This document shows, piece by piece, positions 8,304 through 16,735 of a DNA stretch of 64,000 nucleotides. The position numbers and the translations under genes are program-made. The stretch covers positions 186,001-250,000 of the forward strand of contig NZ_PNFD01000003.1 in the NCBI RefSeq assembly GCF_003254645.1, written 5' to 3'. The notes under the pieces were generated by a model. It was not told the origin of the DNA. It did no database searches and saw nothing but the letters and a program-made list of their open reading frames with translations. Origin of the DNA: Microbacterium suaedae (GTDB lineage Bacteria > Actinomycetota > Actinomycetes > Actinomycetales > Microbacteriaceae). Numbering within the stretch: position 1 is the first letter of the stretch; each line of letters starts with the position of its first letter.

Positions 8304-9085
8304 GCGCGCCGCGGCCGCACGGTCAGCGTCTGCGAAACGCGGCCGAAGGATCCCCCATCATCGTGCAGCACGGCCGACGTCAGGCCGTGCCCGTCGGGGC
8401 CGAACGCGACCGAGGTGTCGAACCCCACCCATCCGCGGCGCGGGCGACGGAACACGTGCAGCGTGAGATCGATGTTCGGGAACAGGACCTCGTCGGGCGC
8501 GGCGCGCGGCACCATGCCGTTGGCGAGGTCGAAGAGGCGCGCGGCGCGAGCGAGATCCGAGGCGCCCTCTCCCGCGACGAGGTCGAGATCGCTCTGGGCC
8601 CAGAACACGCCGCGACCGGGCTGCCACTCGCCCCGGCGCACCTCGATCGACCGCACGAATCCGCCCGACCACTCGTCCTGCGATGCCACGGGCATCGTGT
8701 CGGGGCCGGCGATCCGTGCGTCATGGTCGCCCGCGATCGAGGCGGTGTCGCCCGCGCGCTGCAGCCAGGCGCGGGCCGCGAGCACCGTCCGCTCACCCTG
8801 GCTGAGCGTCGCCTCGACCAGCTCGATCGTCCGTCCGGGCCGGACGACGCGGGTGTCGACCCGCAGCGGATCCAGGGGGAAGGCGCCGAAGATGTCGTAC
8901 GCGACCCGCGTCACGGTCAGCGCGTCCTCGCCGCGACGCGCGGCCGCATCGCGCTCGACCTCGTGCAGGAGAAGCCCGATGAACGGTGCGATGTGCACCT
9001 CGTCGGGGTTCCATGCGCCGCTTGTGGCGGGCGTCGGCTGGAGTTCGCGCGCGCTGATGCGCTCGAAGTAGCTCGTGGGTTTCAC
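8300..9085 (-). CDS. Thioesterase-family protein (acyl-CoA thioesterase II-like double hotdog)
   Basis: Predicted acyl-CoA thioesterase of about 261 residues. Two hotdog halves can be seen: IAPFIGLLLHEVERD through TRVVRPGRTIELVEATLSQG, typical of the 4HBT_3/TesB-like family, and a C-terminal half ending in the hotdog-like VRPRRA. The second half contains DLDLVAGEGASDLARAARLF and NIDLTLHVFRRPRRGWVGFD. The GTG at 9085 is chosen because a TAGGAT hexamer (9093-9098) ends 7 bases upstream, giving a leaderless transcript, and further-upstream codons are out of character. Substrate is unknown. The next gene upstream on the same strand ends 10 bases before it. Confidence 0.8.
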   Translation of the reverse strand: MKPTSYFERISARELQPTPATSGAWNPDEVHIAPFIGLLLHEVERDAAARRGEDALTVTRVAYDIFGAFPLDPLRVDTRVVRPGRTIELVEATLSQGERTVLAARAWLQRAGDTASIAGDHDARIAGPDTMPVASQDEWSGGFVRSIEVRRGEWQPGRGVFWAQSDLDLVAGEGASDLARAARLFDLANGMVPRAAPDEVLFPNIDLTLHVFRRPRRGWVGFDTSVAFGPDGHGLTSAVLHDDGGSFGRVSQTLTVRPRRA

Positions 9086-9095
9086 GCGGGTGATC

Positions 9096-9359
9096 CTAGT
9101 CGCGCGCAGCCCTCCGACGGGCGCGGCGCACGAGGGCGACGGCAGCGAGCGCCAGGACCACCGTGCCCACAGCGACCACCGACAGGAACGGCAGCGTCGA
9201 TGGGCCGACGCTGAAGGCGACAGGTCGCGACCACTCTTGGAGCACGTCCAGGATGCCCTCGTCCAGCGCCACGACGAGACCGGACACCGCGCCGAGCGCG
9301 AAGAGGGCACCGAAGACGATCCCCGCCCATCGGATCCCCGGCCGCTTGTCTGCACTCAT
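9096..9359 (-). CDS. Small two-TM membrane protein
   Basis: An 87-residue protein with two hydrophobic segments (WAGIVFGALFALGAVSGLVV and LPFLSVVAVGTVVLALAAVALV) and a basic tail RRARRRAARD, so probably a small integral membrane protein. Its ATG overlaps the stop of the PspC-domain gene in an ATGA tetranucleotide, so the two are translationally coupled. I do not recognise a family. Context suggests a role with the PspC envelope-stress module. Confidence 0.75.
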   Translation of the reverse strand: MSADKRPGIRWAGIVFGALFALGAVSGLVVALDEGILDVLQEWSRPVAFSVGPSTLPFLSVVAVGTVVLALAAVALVRRARRRAARD

Positions 9360-10759
9360 CGTCGATCCTCCACCTGGATGCGCACATCGCCGCTCGTCTG
9401 GGCAATTTCGATCGTGCGCGTGGCCTGCTCTTCCTCCGCGTCGATGACCCAGCGATACCCGCCGTCCGGGCGGGGAGAGAGGAAACGCTCGGCCCATTCC
9501 CCCTCGTCGTTCCACTGCGACACGATCACGTTCCCCTCATCTGTGTGTACGCGCACGTCGACGTCGACATCCTCATAGACGGTGACGAGCGTGTCGCCCG
9601 TGCCCTTCGTCACCGTCGTGACGCCGTCACCGCCGTCCCACGAACCGACCTCGAGATACAGCAGCCCGAACGGCTGGTCGATGGCCAGCGGCCCATCGCT
9701 CGGATAGCGCACAGCCCCCGGCGGCACGAAGCCTTCGAGGGCCGCGCGTCCGATGCCGGATCCGCCGAGCAGCAGCGCGGCGATCGTCGCGAGCGCGAGG
9801 AAGCCGCTGCGGCGACGCAGGACGCCCGCCGTCACCATGGCCAGCGCCAGGACGGCCGCTCCCCCGAAGGCCCCCGCCGTCACGGCCGTCTCGACCCCGT
9901 GATCGACGATGGTCGCAGCGCCCACTGCACCCCCGACGAGCAGCGCGAGGCCGACGGCGACGCCGATGAACGCGAGGGACGTGCGCGGACGTGCGGCGCG
10001 GCGCTCGGCGCGCATTCGCGCGGCCTCCGCCCGGAAGGCCGCCTGCTGCGCGCGACGCAGCTCGCGCTCGGCGGCGCGGGGATCCTGTTCCTGCACGGCG
10101 AGCGCACGGCGCCACTCATCATGCTGCCGACGCCATGCGGCGTACTGCTCACGCCACGCGTCCATGTCCCCGCCGCCTTCGGGAGGCGCCGGCGCCTCGC
10201 CAGGCGAATGGGGCGGGGCGGCGCCCGAAGCCGCCCCGCCGGTGGCGTCGGCCCCCACAGCCTCGCCACGGACCCCCTCGATGAGGGGGGAGTCGATGTG
10301 CACCGGCGCGCGACGCGCGAACCAGATGAGGGTCGCGATCGTCACCAGGAGGAAACCGCCCCAGAGCAGGAGCGGAACGGCCGAAACCGTGAGGCCGTAC
10401 ATCAGATCGTAGGCCAGGAGGATTCGCGCGGCGACGACCGTCGCCAGGGATCCGATCGTCGCGACGACGACCGTCAGCAGCAGTCCCACCCGTTCCCCGA
10501 CGCGCCCGCGGCCGAAGACGCGCCTCCCCTCCCCATCGGGCAGCTCCGCCCACGCGATCGCATACATCCACAGGGCGGGGAACCCGATCGCGGCCGTCAC
10601 CGCGAACGCGCCGCGTACGATGAGCGGATCCACGCCGAGCCGCCGCGCGATCGCGCTCGCGACACCGCCGATCCAGCCGTCGCGACGCACGTATCCGAGG
10701 TCGTCCACCCATGCACGGAAGGAACCCTCGCGGGGCACGGAGGACTGCTGATCGGTCAT
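9356..10759 (-). CDS. PspC-domain membrane protein
   Basis: Membrane protein of 467 residues. The N-terminal PspC domain (residues about 10-75, YVRRDGWIGGVASAIARRLG then VDPLIVRGAFAVTAAIGFP) is followed by further membrane segments. A charged coiled-coil-like stretch rich in Arg/Ala follows (DPRAAERELRRAQQAAFRAE), then a second hydrophobic cluster, and a C-terminal beta-rich domain (about 350-467) resembling the DUF4097/LiaF-like extracytoplasmic fold. PspC proteins act in envelope-stress sensing. The gene is divergent from a histidine kinase that also begins with a PspC segment, an arrangement recurrent in actinobacteria. It is coupled by a 4-base overlap to the small membrane protein downstream. 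Confidence 0.85.
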   Translation of the reverse strand: MTDQQSSVPREGSFRAWVDDLGYVRRDGWIGGVASAIARRLGVDPLIVRGAFAVTAAIGFPALWMYAIAWAELPDGEGRRVFGRGRVGERVGLLLTVVVATIGSLATVVAARILLAYDLMYGLTVSAVPLLLWGGFLLVTIATLIWFARRAPVHIDSPLIEGVRGEAVGADATGGAASGAAPPHSPGEAPAPPEGGGDMDAWREQYAAWRRQHDEWRRALAVQEQDPRAAERELRRAQQAAFRAEAARMRAERRAARPRTSLAFIGVAVGLALLVGGAVGAATIVDHGVETAVTAGAFGGAAVLALAMVTAGVLRRRSGFLALATIAALLLGGSGIGRAALEGFVPPGAVRYPSDGPLAIDQPFGLLYLEVGSWDGGDGVTTVTKGTGDTLVTVYEDVDVDVRVHTDEGNVIVSQWNDEGEWAERFLSPRPDGGYRWVIDAEEEQATRTIEIAQTSGDVRIQVEDRR

Positions 10760-10782
10760 ACATCGATCGTGCCCGCTCGGAG

Positions 10783-10835
10783 TCCGCTCCCGCCATGAGG
10801 GATCCCCCTGACTCGTCCCTGAGCCCCGGAGCGGA
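10783..10835. repeat. Nested inverted repeat in the PspC/kinase divergent promoter region
   Basis: TCCGCTCC (10783-10790) pairs with GGAGCGGA (10828-10835), and AGGGA/TCCCT (10798-10802, 10816-10820) pair inside. It lies in the 104-bp gap between the divergent starts and could be a regulator-binding region or an RNA structure. Role is inferred. Confidence 0.35.
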
Positions 10836-10863
10836 TGTCGGTGGTCGGTGGTTACATGAATGC

Positions 10864-12060
10864 ATGACCGCGATCGCCCTCCCGATGCCGCCCCCCGCTC
10901 CGCCCCTGCGGCGACCGCGGCACGCGGCCGTGTCGGGCGTCGCGGCGGCCGTGGCCGAGCACCTCGATTGGCGGGCCGGCCCCGTCCGCGCGCTGTTCGT
11001 CGTCAGCACGGGGCTGTTCGGCCTTGGCGCCCTGCTGTACCTGTGGCTGTGGGCCTTCGTGCCGCGCGAGGCCGGAGACGCGCACGCAACGCGACGCGTT
11101 CCGGTCGCCGTGATCCTGCTCGCCGCCGCGGGGGTCTGCGGCCTTCTCACGCTCCCGTATCTCTTCGAGGCGACCGCCTATGGGTATGTGAGTCCGATCA
11201 TCCCGGCCATGCTCGTCGCGATCACGACTTTCGCCGTGTCCGCGGGCGTGTGGTCGTCTCTCGTCGACCGCGCGGATCCGGCGCGCGGCCCGCGTCACGT
11301 CGCCGTCGTGCGCACGATCGCGACCGGCCTCCTCGCCGCGACCGCGGTGACAAGCATCCAGGCGTCGCCCGGCTCTTCGGCGGGGCCGCTGCTCGCCCTC
11401 CTCGCCCTCGCCGCCCTCCTCGGCATCGCCTTCGTGTGGTCGTCGTCCTGGATCCAGCGCTTCCGCGAGCTGCAGATCGCGCGCATCGCGGGCATCCGCG
11501 AGGAGCAGCGCGCTGCGATGGCCGCGCACCTGCACGACTCGGTTCTGCAGACGCTCGCGCTCATCCAGAACCGCGCCGGAGCATCGAGCGAGGCCGGGCG
11601 GCTCGCCCGCGCACAGGAGCGCGAGCTGCGCGCATGGCTCTACGACGGCGACACCCCCGCCGACAGCGATCTCGCGACCGATCTGCGCGACTACGGCTCG
11701 GCGCTCGAACTCGACTACTCAGCGGCGGTGACGGTCGTCGCGACGGGCGCCTCGACCGAACGCGCCACGGGCGAGGTCGCCGCCGCCGCCCGGGAGGCGA
11801 TGCTCAATGCGGCGCGCCACGCGGGCGGTGAGGTATCGGTGTACATCGAGGGGTCAGTGGGGGCCGTCGACGTCTATGTCCGCGACCGCGGCGAGGGCTT
11901 CGACCTCGATGCCGTCCCCGACGACCGGCTCGGCGTGCGCGAATCGATCATCGGGCGCATGCGGCGCGCAGGCGGATCCGCCGTCGTCACGCAGGGCGCC
12001 ACGGGCGGCACCGAGGTGCACATCCGTCACCCCTCACGGCAGGAGGCGCCACGTGCCTGA
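10864..12060 (+). CDS. PspC-containing sensor histidine kinase (HisKA_3 type)
   Basis: Membrane sensor kinase of about 398 residues. It opens with a PspC-like segment (HAAVSGVAAAVAEHLDWRAG) and several hydrophobic helices. The dimerisation/phosphoacceptor helix AAHLHDSVLQTLALIQ contains the histidine expected for HisKA_3 kinases. The ATPase region includes AAREAMLNAARHAG (N box) and DRGEGFDLDAVPDDRLG (G box). I chose the ATG at 10864 because it starts the PspC-like homology; the upstream frame is polar filler that would overlap the divergent promoter. The stop overlaps the response-regulator start, so signal transfer to that partner is very likely. The stimulus is probably envelope stress, by analogy with LiaS-like kinases. 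Confidence 0.88.
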   Translation: MTAIALPMPPPAPPLRRPRHAAVSGVAAAVAEHLDWRAGPVRALFVVSTGLFGLGALLYLWLWAFVPREAGDAHATRRVPVAVILLAAAGVCGLLTLPYLFEATAYGYVSPIIPAMLVAITTFAVSAGVWSSLVDRADPARGPRHVAVVRTIATGLLAATAVTSIQASPGSSAGPLLALLALAALLGIAFVWSSSWIQRFRELQIARIAGIREEQRAAMAAHLHDSVLQTLALIQNRAGASSEAGRLARAQERELRAWLYDGDTPADSDLATDLRDYGSALELDYSAAVTVVATGASTERATGEVAAAAREAMLNAARHAGGEVSVYIEGSVGAVDVYVRDRGEGFDLDAVPDDRLGVRESIIGRMRRAGGSAVVTQGATGGTEVHIRHPSRQEAPRA

Positions 12061-12712
12061 TCTGACCGTCGTGATCGTCGACGACCACTCGATCTTCCGC
12101 TCCGGGCTGCGGCACGACCTCGACGACTCGATCGATGTCGTCGGCGAGGCTGCCGACGTCGATCAGGCTGTCGCCATCATCACCGAGATGCGGCCCGATG
12201 TCGTCCTCCTCGACGTACACCTCCCCGGATCCGCGAGCGCCGCGACGGGAGGCGAAGACATCCTGCGCCAAGCCGCTCCCGTCGTCCCGGCGACGAAGTT
12301 CCTCGCGCTGAGCGTCTCCGACGCGGCCGAGGACGTCGTGGGAGTGATCCGCGCGGGTGCCCGCGGATACATCACGAAGGGCGCCTCCGGATCCGACGTG
12401 TCGCGCGCCGTCCACACCGTCGCGAGCGGAGACGCCGTGTTCTCGCCACGCCTCGCGGGATTCGTGATCGACGCGTTCGGCGCCGCGGCCGGCGAGACCG
12501 CGCAGGCCGACGACGAGCTCGACCGCCTCTCGGCGCGCGAGCAGGAGGTCATGCGGTACATCGCCCGCGGCTACGCATACAAGGAGGTCGCGGCCGAGCT
12601 CTTCATTTCGGTGAAGACGGTCGAATCCCACGTCTCGGCCGTGCTGCGCAAGCTCCAGCTGTCGTCCCGCCACGAACTCACGGCCTGGGCATCGGCACGT
12701 CGGCTGCTCTGA
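12053..12712 (+). CDS. LuxR/NarL-family response regulator
   Basis: Two-domain response regulator of 219 residues. The receiver domain starts VVIVDDHSIFRSGLRHDL and has the phosphoacceptor aspartate in VVLLDVHLPG. The C-terminal LuxR helix-turn-helix reads LSAREQEVMRYIARGYAYKE and ends VKTVESHVSAVLRKL. The GTG at 12053 overlaps the kinase stop and is preceded 6 bases upstream by AGGAGG, so the pair is translationally coupled. The insert SASAATGGEDILRQAAP is somewhat longer than in NarL. Targets probably include the divergent PspC gene. Confidence 0.92.
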   Translation: MPDLTVVIVDDHSIFRSGLRHDLDDSIDVVGEAADVDQAVAIITEMRPDVVLLDVHLPGSASAATGGEDILRQAAPVVPATKFLALSVSDAAEDVVGVIRAGARGYITKGASGSDVSRAVHTVASGDAVFSPRLAGFVIDAFGAAAGETAQADDELDRLSAREQEVMRYIARGYAYKEVAAELFISVKTVESHVSAVLRKLQLSSRHELTAWASARRLL

Positions 12713-12812
12713 TCGCCAGACTGCGATCTTAACGTCATCACAACCCGTCAGTTCGCTCACTTCTTCACCCTGAACTTGCGCGATCCGCTCACCACGCCGC
12801 AAGCTCGAAGGG

Positions 12813-13472
12813 ATGACCAGCGAGATCCCCGTCCCCCACCCGACTCCCACGCACTCGATCGTGGACGACATCCTCGGGATCCTCTGCGGCACCGTCGTCA
12901 TCTCGATCGGCCTGTTCCTGTTGCGCGCGGGAGGGGTCGTGTCAGGCGGAACCGCGGGCGTCTCGCTGCTTCTCGACTACGCGACGCCGGCGCCCTTCGG
13001 CGTGCTGTTCTTCGCGGTCAACATCCCCTTCTTCCTCCTCGCGATCCGCAGCAAAGGGTGGGGGTTCGTCCTCCGCAGCTGCCTGGCGATCACGCTCGTT
13101 TCGGCGGCCGCATCGTTCCACGCGATTCCCGGGATCGGAGTCCTCGGCGTCATCGAGCTGAACCCCTTCTACGCAGCCGTCGTCGGGTCCGCCATCGCCG
13201 GCGTCGGGGTCATCATCATGTTCCGCCACGGCGCGAGCATGGGCGGGTTCAACATCGTCGGCCTCCTGCTGCAGGAGCGGTTCCACCTTCGCGCGGGCTA
13301 CGTGATGATGGTGCTCGACACGGTCGTGGTGCTCGCCTCGTTATCGGTCGCCCCGTGGCACGTCGTCCTCGCGTCCGCGATCGGCGTCGTCGTGATGAAC
13401 CTCATCATCGCGGTGAACCACCGCCCGGGCCGATACGTCGCGCTGCCGGCGCGGATCCGCGCGCCACACTGA
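12813..13472 (+). CDS. YitT-family membrane protein
   Basis: Integral membrane protein of 219 residues in the YitT/DUF161 family, whose biochemical role is not established. Hallmarks are GGVVSGGTAGVSLLLDYATP near the N-terminus and GASMGGFNIVGLLLQE later, with about six hydrophobic helices. AAGG sits just before the ATG at 12813. The short length shows it lacks the C-terminal DUF2179 domain of the Bacillus proteins. It is followed at once by a hairpin terminator, so it is monocistronic. Confidence 0.85.
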   Translation: MTSEIPVPHPTPTHSIVDDILGILCGTVVISIGLFLLRAGGVVSGGTAGVSLLLDYATPAPFGVLFFAVNIPFFLLAIRSKGWGFVLRSCLAITLVSAAASFHAIPGIGVLGVIELNPFYAAVVGSAIAGVGVIIMFRHGASMGGFNIVGLLLQERFHLRAGYVMMVLDTVVVLASLSVAPWHVVLASAIGVVVMNLIIAVNHRPGRYVALPARIRAPH

Positions 13473-13473
13473 C

Positions 13474-13497
13474 CGCCGGTCCCGGAAGGGACCGGCG
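13474..13497 (+). terminator. Hairpin terminator after yitT-like gene
   Basis: CGCCGGTCCC and GGGACCGGCG form a perfect 10-bp stem around a GGAA tetraloop, starting one base after the stop codon. No T-tract follows. Confidence 0.7.
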
Positions 13498-13526
13498 CCG
13501 TGGCGTGCCGATTCGACACCTGGGGC

Positions 13527-13565
13527 TGCGCTATACCGACATCAGAGGTTGCGCTAAACCGACAT
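13527..13565. repeat. Short tandem repeat, 16-mer twice
   Basis: TGCGCTATACCGACAT (13527-13542) and TGCGCTAAACCGACAT (13550-13565) differ at one base and are spaced 23 bp apart, in the gap between two convergent genes. It resembles neither flanking coding sequence. It could be a remnant of an insertion-element end or a protein-binding pair; nothing else mobile is seen. Confidence 0.6.
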
Positions 13566-13611
13566 TGGCCGCCGCCGCCTCCGCCGGAAGCCCCCAAGAA
13601 CAGCGGATCCG

Positions 13612-15129
13612 TCAGCGCGTGCGCACGGACGGGATGACCCGCCAGGCGATGACCGCCGCGATCGCGACGAGAACAGCCGCAACGACCGAGGCCTGCTGCA
13701 TGGCGATCGTGAACGCCTCGCGCCCCGCGGCGAGCGCGGCCTCCGATCCGCCCACGTCGTGCGCGGCGCTGGCCAACTGCGGAAGCGACTCGTCGGCCGC
13801 CCTGCGCAGCGACGCAGAAGTGCCCGCCGGCAGCTCGAGAGCTGCGCGGTACATCGCGCTGTGCAGCGACCCGAGCACGGCGATGCCGAGCGCCACTCCG
13901 AGTTCGTATCCCATCTCCGAGATCGAGGACGCGGCGCCGGCGCGGTCGCGCGGGACGGCCGCGACGACGGCGTCGGTCGCGACCGCCGTCGCGACGCCGA
14001 TCCCGACGCCGACGAGCGCCAGCGCCGCCGCGATCCACGCGTAGCCGGGCATCGCCTCCGCGACCGCGAGGCCGGCGAGGCCCACCGCGACGACGACGAG
14101 CCCGGCGCCGATCGCACGCCCCTGCCCGAAGCGCGCCACGATCATCGCGATGAACGCGACGATAACGACGGATCCGATCGAGAGCGGCAGCTCGCCGAGC
14201 CCCGCCTCGAACGGTGAGAATCCGCGCACGAGCTGCAGGTACTGCGAGAAGAAGAAGATCAGGCCGCTGAAGGCGAAGACCGACACGAGGTTCGCCACGA
14301 TCGCCCCGGAGAAGGCCGGAACCCGGAAGAGCGCCACGTCGACGAGCGGCACGGCGAGTGTGCGCTGGCGGCGCACGAATGCCCACCCCGCGGCGACGCC
14401 CACGACGAGGGCGATCACCTCGGCCAGACCGATCTGTCCCTTTGCCGCGTGCTTGATCGCGAACACGACGGGCACGATCGCGACGATCGACAACAGGGAC
14501 GAGACGAGGTCGATGGGTCCCGGGGCCGCGGAGCGCGACTCGGGCAGCAGGAAGACGCCAAGAGCAACCACGACAACGATGACGAGCACGTTGATGAGGA
14601 AGACGGATCCCCACCAGAAGTGCTCGAGCAACGCGCCGCCGACGAGCGGCCCGGCGGCAGCGCCGACGGTGAAACCGACCGACCAGACCGCGATCGCCAG
14701 GGTGCGCTGTTGCGGGATGCGGAACATGTCGCGAATGATCGCGAGGGTGGACGGCATGATCGTGGCGCCCGCAACGCCCAGGAGGGCGCGGGCCGCGATG
14801 AGCGCTGCGGCGGTCGGCGCGAACGCGGCGACGATCGAGGCGAGCCCGAAGGCGACCGCACCGATCAGCAGGAGCCGCTTGCGCCCGATGCGGTCCGAGA
14901 TGTTGCCCATCGTGACGAGCAGCCCCGCGATCGCGAAAGAGTAGGCATCGCCGATCCAGAGCACCTCGGTCGCCGTCGGGTTCAGGGCTTCCGTGAGCGC
15001 GGGGATCGCGAGTGCGAGGACGGTCGCGTCGACGGCCAGGAGAACGATGACGAGCGTCAGGACCATGAGCGCGACCCACTGCCGCGCGCCTGCCCGTACT
15101 TCGCGACGGATCGTATCTGTCTTCACCAT
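13612..15129 (-). CDS. MFS efflux transporter, DHA2 (14-TM) family
   Basis: Drug:H+ antiporter-type major facilitator of 505 residues with 14 predicted helices. Motif A-like loop GNISDRIGRKRLLLIGAVAF and motif C-like GPLVGGALLEHFWWGSVFLI are visible, and the first helix contains VLLAVDATVLALAIPAL as in QacA/EmrB relatives. The start at 15129 has no RBS; TACAGT (15137-15142) lies 7 bases upstream, fitting a leaderless transcript. A long palindrome at 15134-15163 overlaps that promoter and lies between this gene and a divergent TetR regulator, so TetR-controlled efflux is likely. Substrate is unknown. Confidence 0.9.
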   Translation of the reverse strand: MVKTDTIRREVRAGARQWVALMVLTLVIVLLAVDATVLALAIPALTEALNPTATEVLWIGDAYSFAIAGLLVTMGNISDRIGRKRLLLIGAVAFGLASIVAAFAPTAAALIAARALLGVAGATIMPSTLAIIRDMFRIPQQRTLAIAVWSVGFTVGAAAGPLVGGALLEHFWWGSVFLINVLVIVVVVALGVFLLPESRSAAPGPIDLVSSLLSIVAIVPVVFAIKHAAKGQIGLAEVIALVVGVAAGWAFVRRQRTLAVPLVDVALFRVPAFSGAIVANLVSVFAFSGLIFFFSQYLQLVRGFSPFEAGLGELPLSIGSVVIVAFIAMIVARFGQGRAIGAGLVVVAVGLAGLAVAEAMPGYAWIAAALALVGVGIGVATAVATDAVVAAVPRDRAGAASSISEMGYELGVALGIAVLGSLHSAMYRAALELPAGTSASLRRAADESLPQLASAAHDVGGSEAALAAGREAFTIAMQQASVVAAVLVAIAAVIAWRVIPSVRTR

Positions 15130-15133
15130 GAGA

Positions 15134-15163
15134 GTTACTGTACCGTACGGTCGGTATAGTAAC
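15134..15163. promoter_or_regulatory. TetR-type operator in the MFS/TetR divergent promoter
   Basis: GTTACTGTACCG and CGGTATAGTAAC are near-perfect inverted arms (one mismatch in 12) separated by TACGGT. The plus-strand TATAGT at 15155-15160 is a good -10 for tetR and the minus-strand TACAGT at 15142-15137 one for the pump, so a bound repressor would block both. Confidence 0.75.
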
Positions 15164-15219
15164 TGGGCAGATCATGGGCAACGCGGCTAGCCTGGACCGA
15201 ACGTCAGCGAGAGGATCCG

Positions 15220-15759
15220 ATGAGCCGCCCCAGCGCCAGACAGGAAGTCGAGGAGGCCGCCCTCCGCGTCGCGTCGCGCGTCGGGCTCGGCGCCCTCACC
15301 TACGAGGCCGTCGCGACCGAAGCCGGCAAGACAAAGGGAGGAATCCTCTACCACTTCCCTTCGAAGGAAGACCTCGCCCGCGCCGTCATCGAACGCCTCA
15401 TCGGCGCCTGGGAAGACGATGCACTGCGCCACCTCGGCACGCCGTTCGACGCCGCGTCGCGCGAAGACCGGATCGCCGCCTTCCTGCTGTCATCGATCGA
15501 TACCGAGGGCGAGATCGACGCCGTAGGAGACCTGTCGGTCCTCGTCGACGTGATGCACGACAGCGAGCTCGCGAGCGTATGGATCGCGTTCCGCGACCGC
15601 TGGGTGGGGGACGTCGCGACGCTCACGCTGCAGCAGCAGGTGGCCCTCGCCGCCGCCGACGGAATCTGGGTCGACGAGGCGATGCAGCAGGCCCCCTACC
15701 CGGCCACGCGCCGCGACGAGATCGTGTCCGAGCTGCTGCGCATGGTGCGTGGCGACTGA
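15220..15759 (+). CDS. TetR-family transcriptional regulator
   Basis: Regulator of 179 residues. The N-terminal helix-turn-helix is VASRVGLGALTYEAVATEAG followed by KTKGGILYHFPSKEDLARAV, the classic TetR signature. The C-terminal ligand-binding half is unremarkable in length and resembles the TetR_C_37-type group by its LRHLGTPFDAASRED start (tentative). GAGAGG precedes the ATG. It is divergent from the MFS pump with a palindromic operator between them, so it most likely represses the pump and itself until a drug-like ligand binds. Confidence 0.9.
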   Translation: MSRPSARQEVEEAALRVASRVGLGALTYEAVATEAGKTKGGILYHFPSKEDLARAVIERLIGAWEDDALRHLGTPFDAASREDRIAAFLLSSIDTEGEIDAVGDLSVLVDVMHDSELASVWIAFRDRWVGDVATLTLQQQVALAAADGIWVDEAMQQAPYPATRRDEIVSELLRMVRGD

Positions 15760-15771
15760 CGCGACATCACT

Positions 15772-16647
15772 TCACTGCCCGCTCGGACGCCCCTCGCGCG
15801 TCGCGCGGGGATCCGGATCGAGCGACTCCCATCGCTTCGCCACCCACGCATCCTCGTCGATGTTCGTGATGTTCCAGCTGCGCCCCGTGGATCCCGCCAT
15901 CACGTTCAGGTAGTACAGATCGCTCTCGGGCGGCGCCGTCACGGGCCCATGCCACCCAAAGGGCACGAGCACCGCGTCGCCCGAGCGCACCTCCTCGGCG
16001 ACGTCGATCTCGCCCGCCTCAGAGGACGAGACCCGCATGAGACCGTAGCCGTCAGCCCCCGGCGTCGGTGCGGCCTCGAAGTAGTAGATCTCCTCGAGCT
16101 GCGACTCGTGCTCCCCCGCCGTGTCGTGCTTGTGCCGGGGGATCCCCGACCAATTGCCGCCGGGATTGATGACCTCGACGGCGATGAGGTGATCGGCATC
16201 GACGACGCTCGCATTGCCGAAGTCGCGGACGCGACGCGACCAGGCGCCCGCGCCGCGGACGAAGACAGGGACGTCGTCCGCCGCGACGTACTGCACGGGG
16301 AAACGGTTCTCCGCTCGGGCGGTCGGGATCGCGAGACGCCCGCCGCCGACCGCCGTCACGGTGACGTGCGCGTCGCGGGGCACGTAGAGCACGTCGGTCG
16401 GCCCGTCGAAGACGCCCGCCCGCCCGACGAGATCCCAGTCACCCTCGCCGTCGACGCCGACGCGATACCCGCCCTCGAGAGGAACGAGCATGACCTCGTC
16501 GCCGGCCGTCGAGAATGAGACCGCCTGCCCGGGGTCGAGCGAAAGGGATCGGATGCCGCTGTAAGCCCACCCGGCCCGCTCGGGAGTGATGTCCATCGCC
16601 CACTCATCGTGCGCCGTCTCGCCGGCGGGAATTCGGTACTCGCCCAT
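15772..16647 (-). CDS. iolB: 5-deoxy-glucuronate isomerase
   Basis: Cupin-type isomerase of the myo-inositol catabolic pathway that converts 5-deoxy-glucuronate to 2-deoxy-5-keto-gluconate. The 291-residue length fits IolB. The family signature is present: NPGGNWSGIPRHKHDT with metal-ligand histidines, then ESQLEEIYYFE with a ligand glutamate, and VLVPFGWHGPV with the last histidine. The N-terminus EYRIPAGETAHDEWAMDITP is also typical. No other iol gene lies within this window, so it is either an isolated copy or one whose partners are elsewhere. A small inverted repeat at 16679-16698 upstream may be an operator. AAGGGGCGCAGCG precedes the ATG. Confidence 0.93.
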   Translation of the reverse strand: MGEYRIPAGETAHDEWAMDITPERAGWAYSGIRSLSLDPGQAVSFSTAGDEVMLVPLEGGYRVGVDGEGDWDLVGRAGVFDGPTDVLYVPRDAHVTVTAVGGGRLAIPTARAENRFPVQYVAADDVPVFVRGAGAWSRRVRDFGNASVVDADHLIAVEVINPGGNWSGIPRHKHDTAGEHESQLEEIYYFEAAPTPGADGYGLMRVSSSEAGEIDVAEEVRSGDAVLVPFGWHGPVTAPPESDLYYLNVMAGSTGRSWNITNIDEDAWVAKRWESLDPDPRATREGRPSGQ

Positions 16648-16678
16648 CGCTGCGCCCCTTCGCGTCCATCGAGTATCA

Positions 16679-16698
16679 ATGTCCTGTCAAACGGACAT
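16679..16698. promoter_or_regulatory. Inverted repeat upstream of iolB
   Basis: ATGTCC and GGACAT form perfect arms around TGTCAAAC, 32 bases upstream of the iolB start. The layout fits a dimeric regulator site, but the regulator is not in this window. Confidence 0.4.
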
Positions 16699-16735
16699 AG
16701 ACAGCGTACCGCGTGAAGACGCCTGCGCGCTCGGA

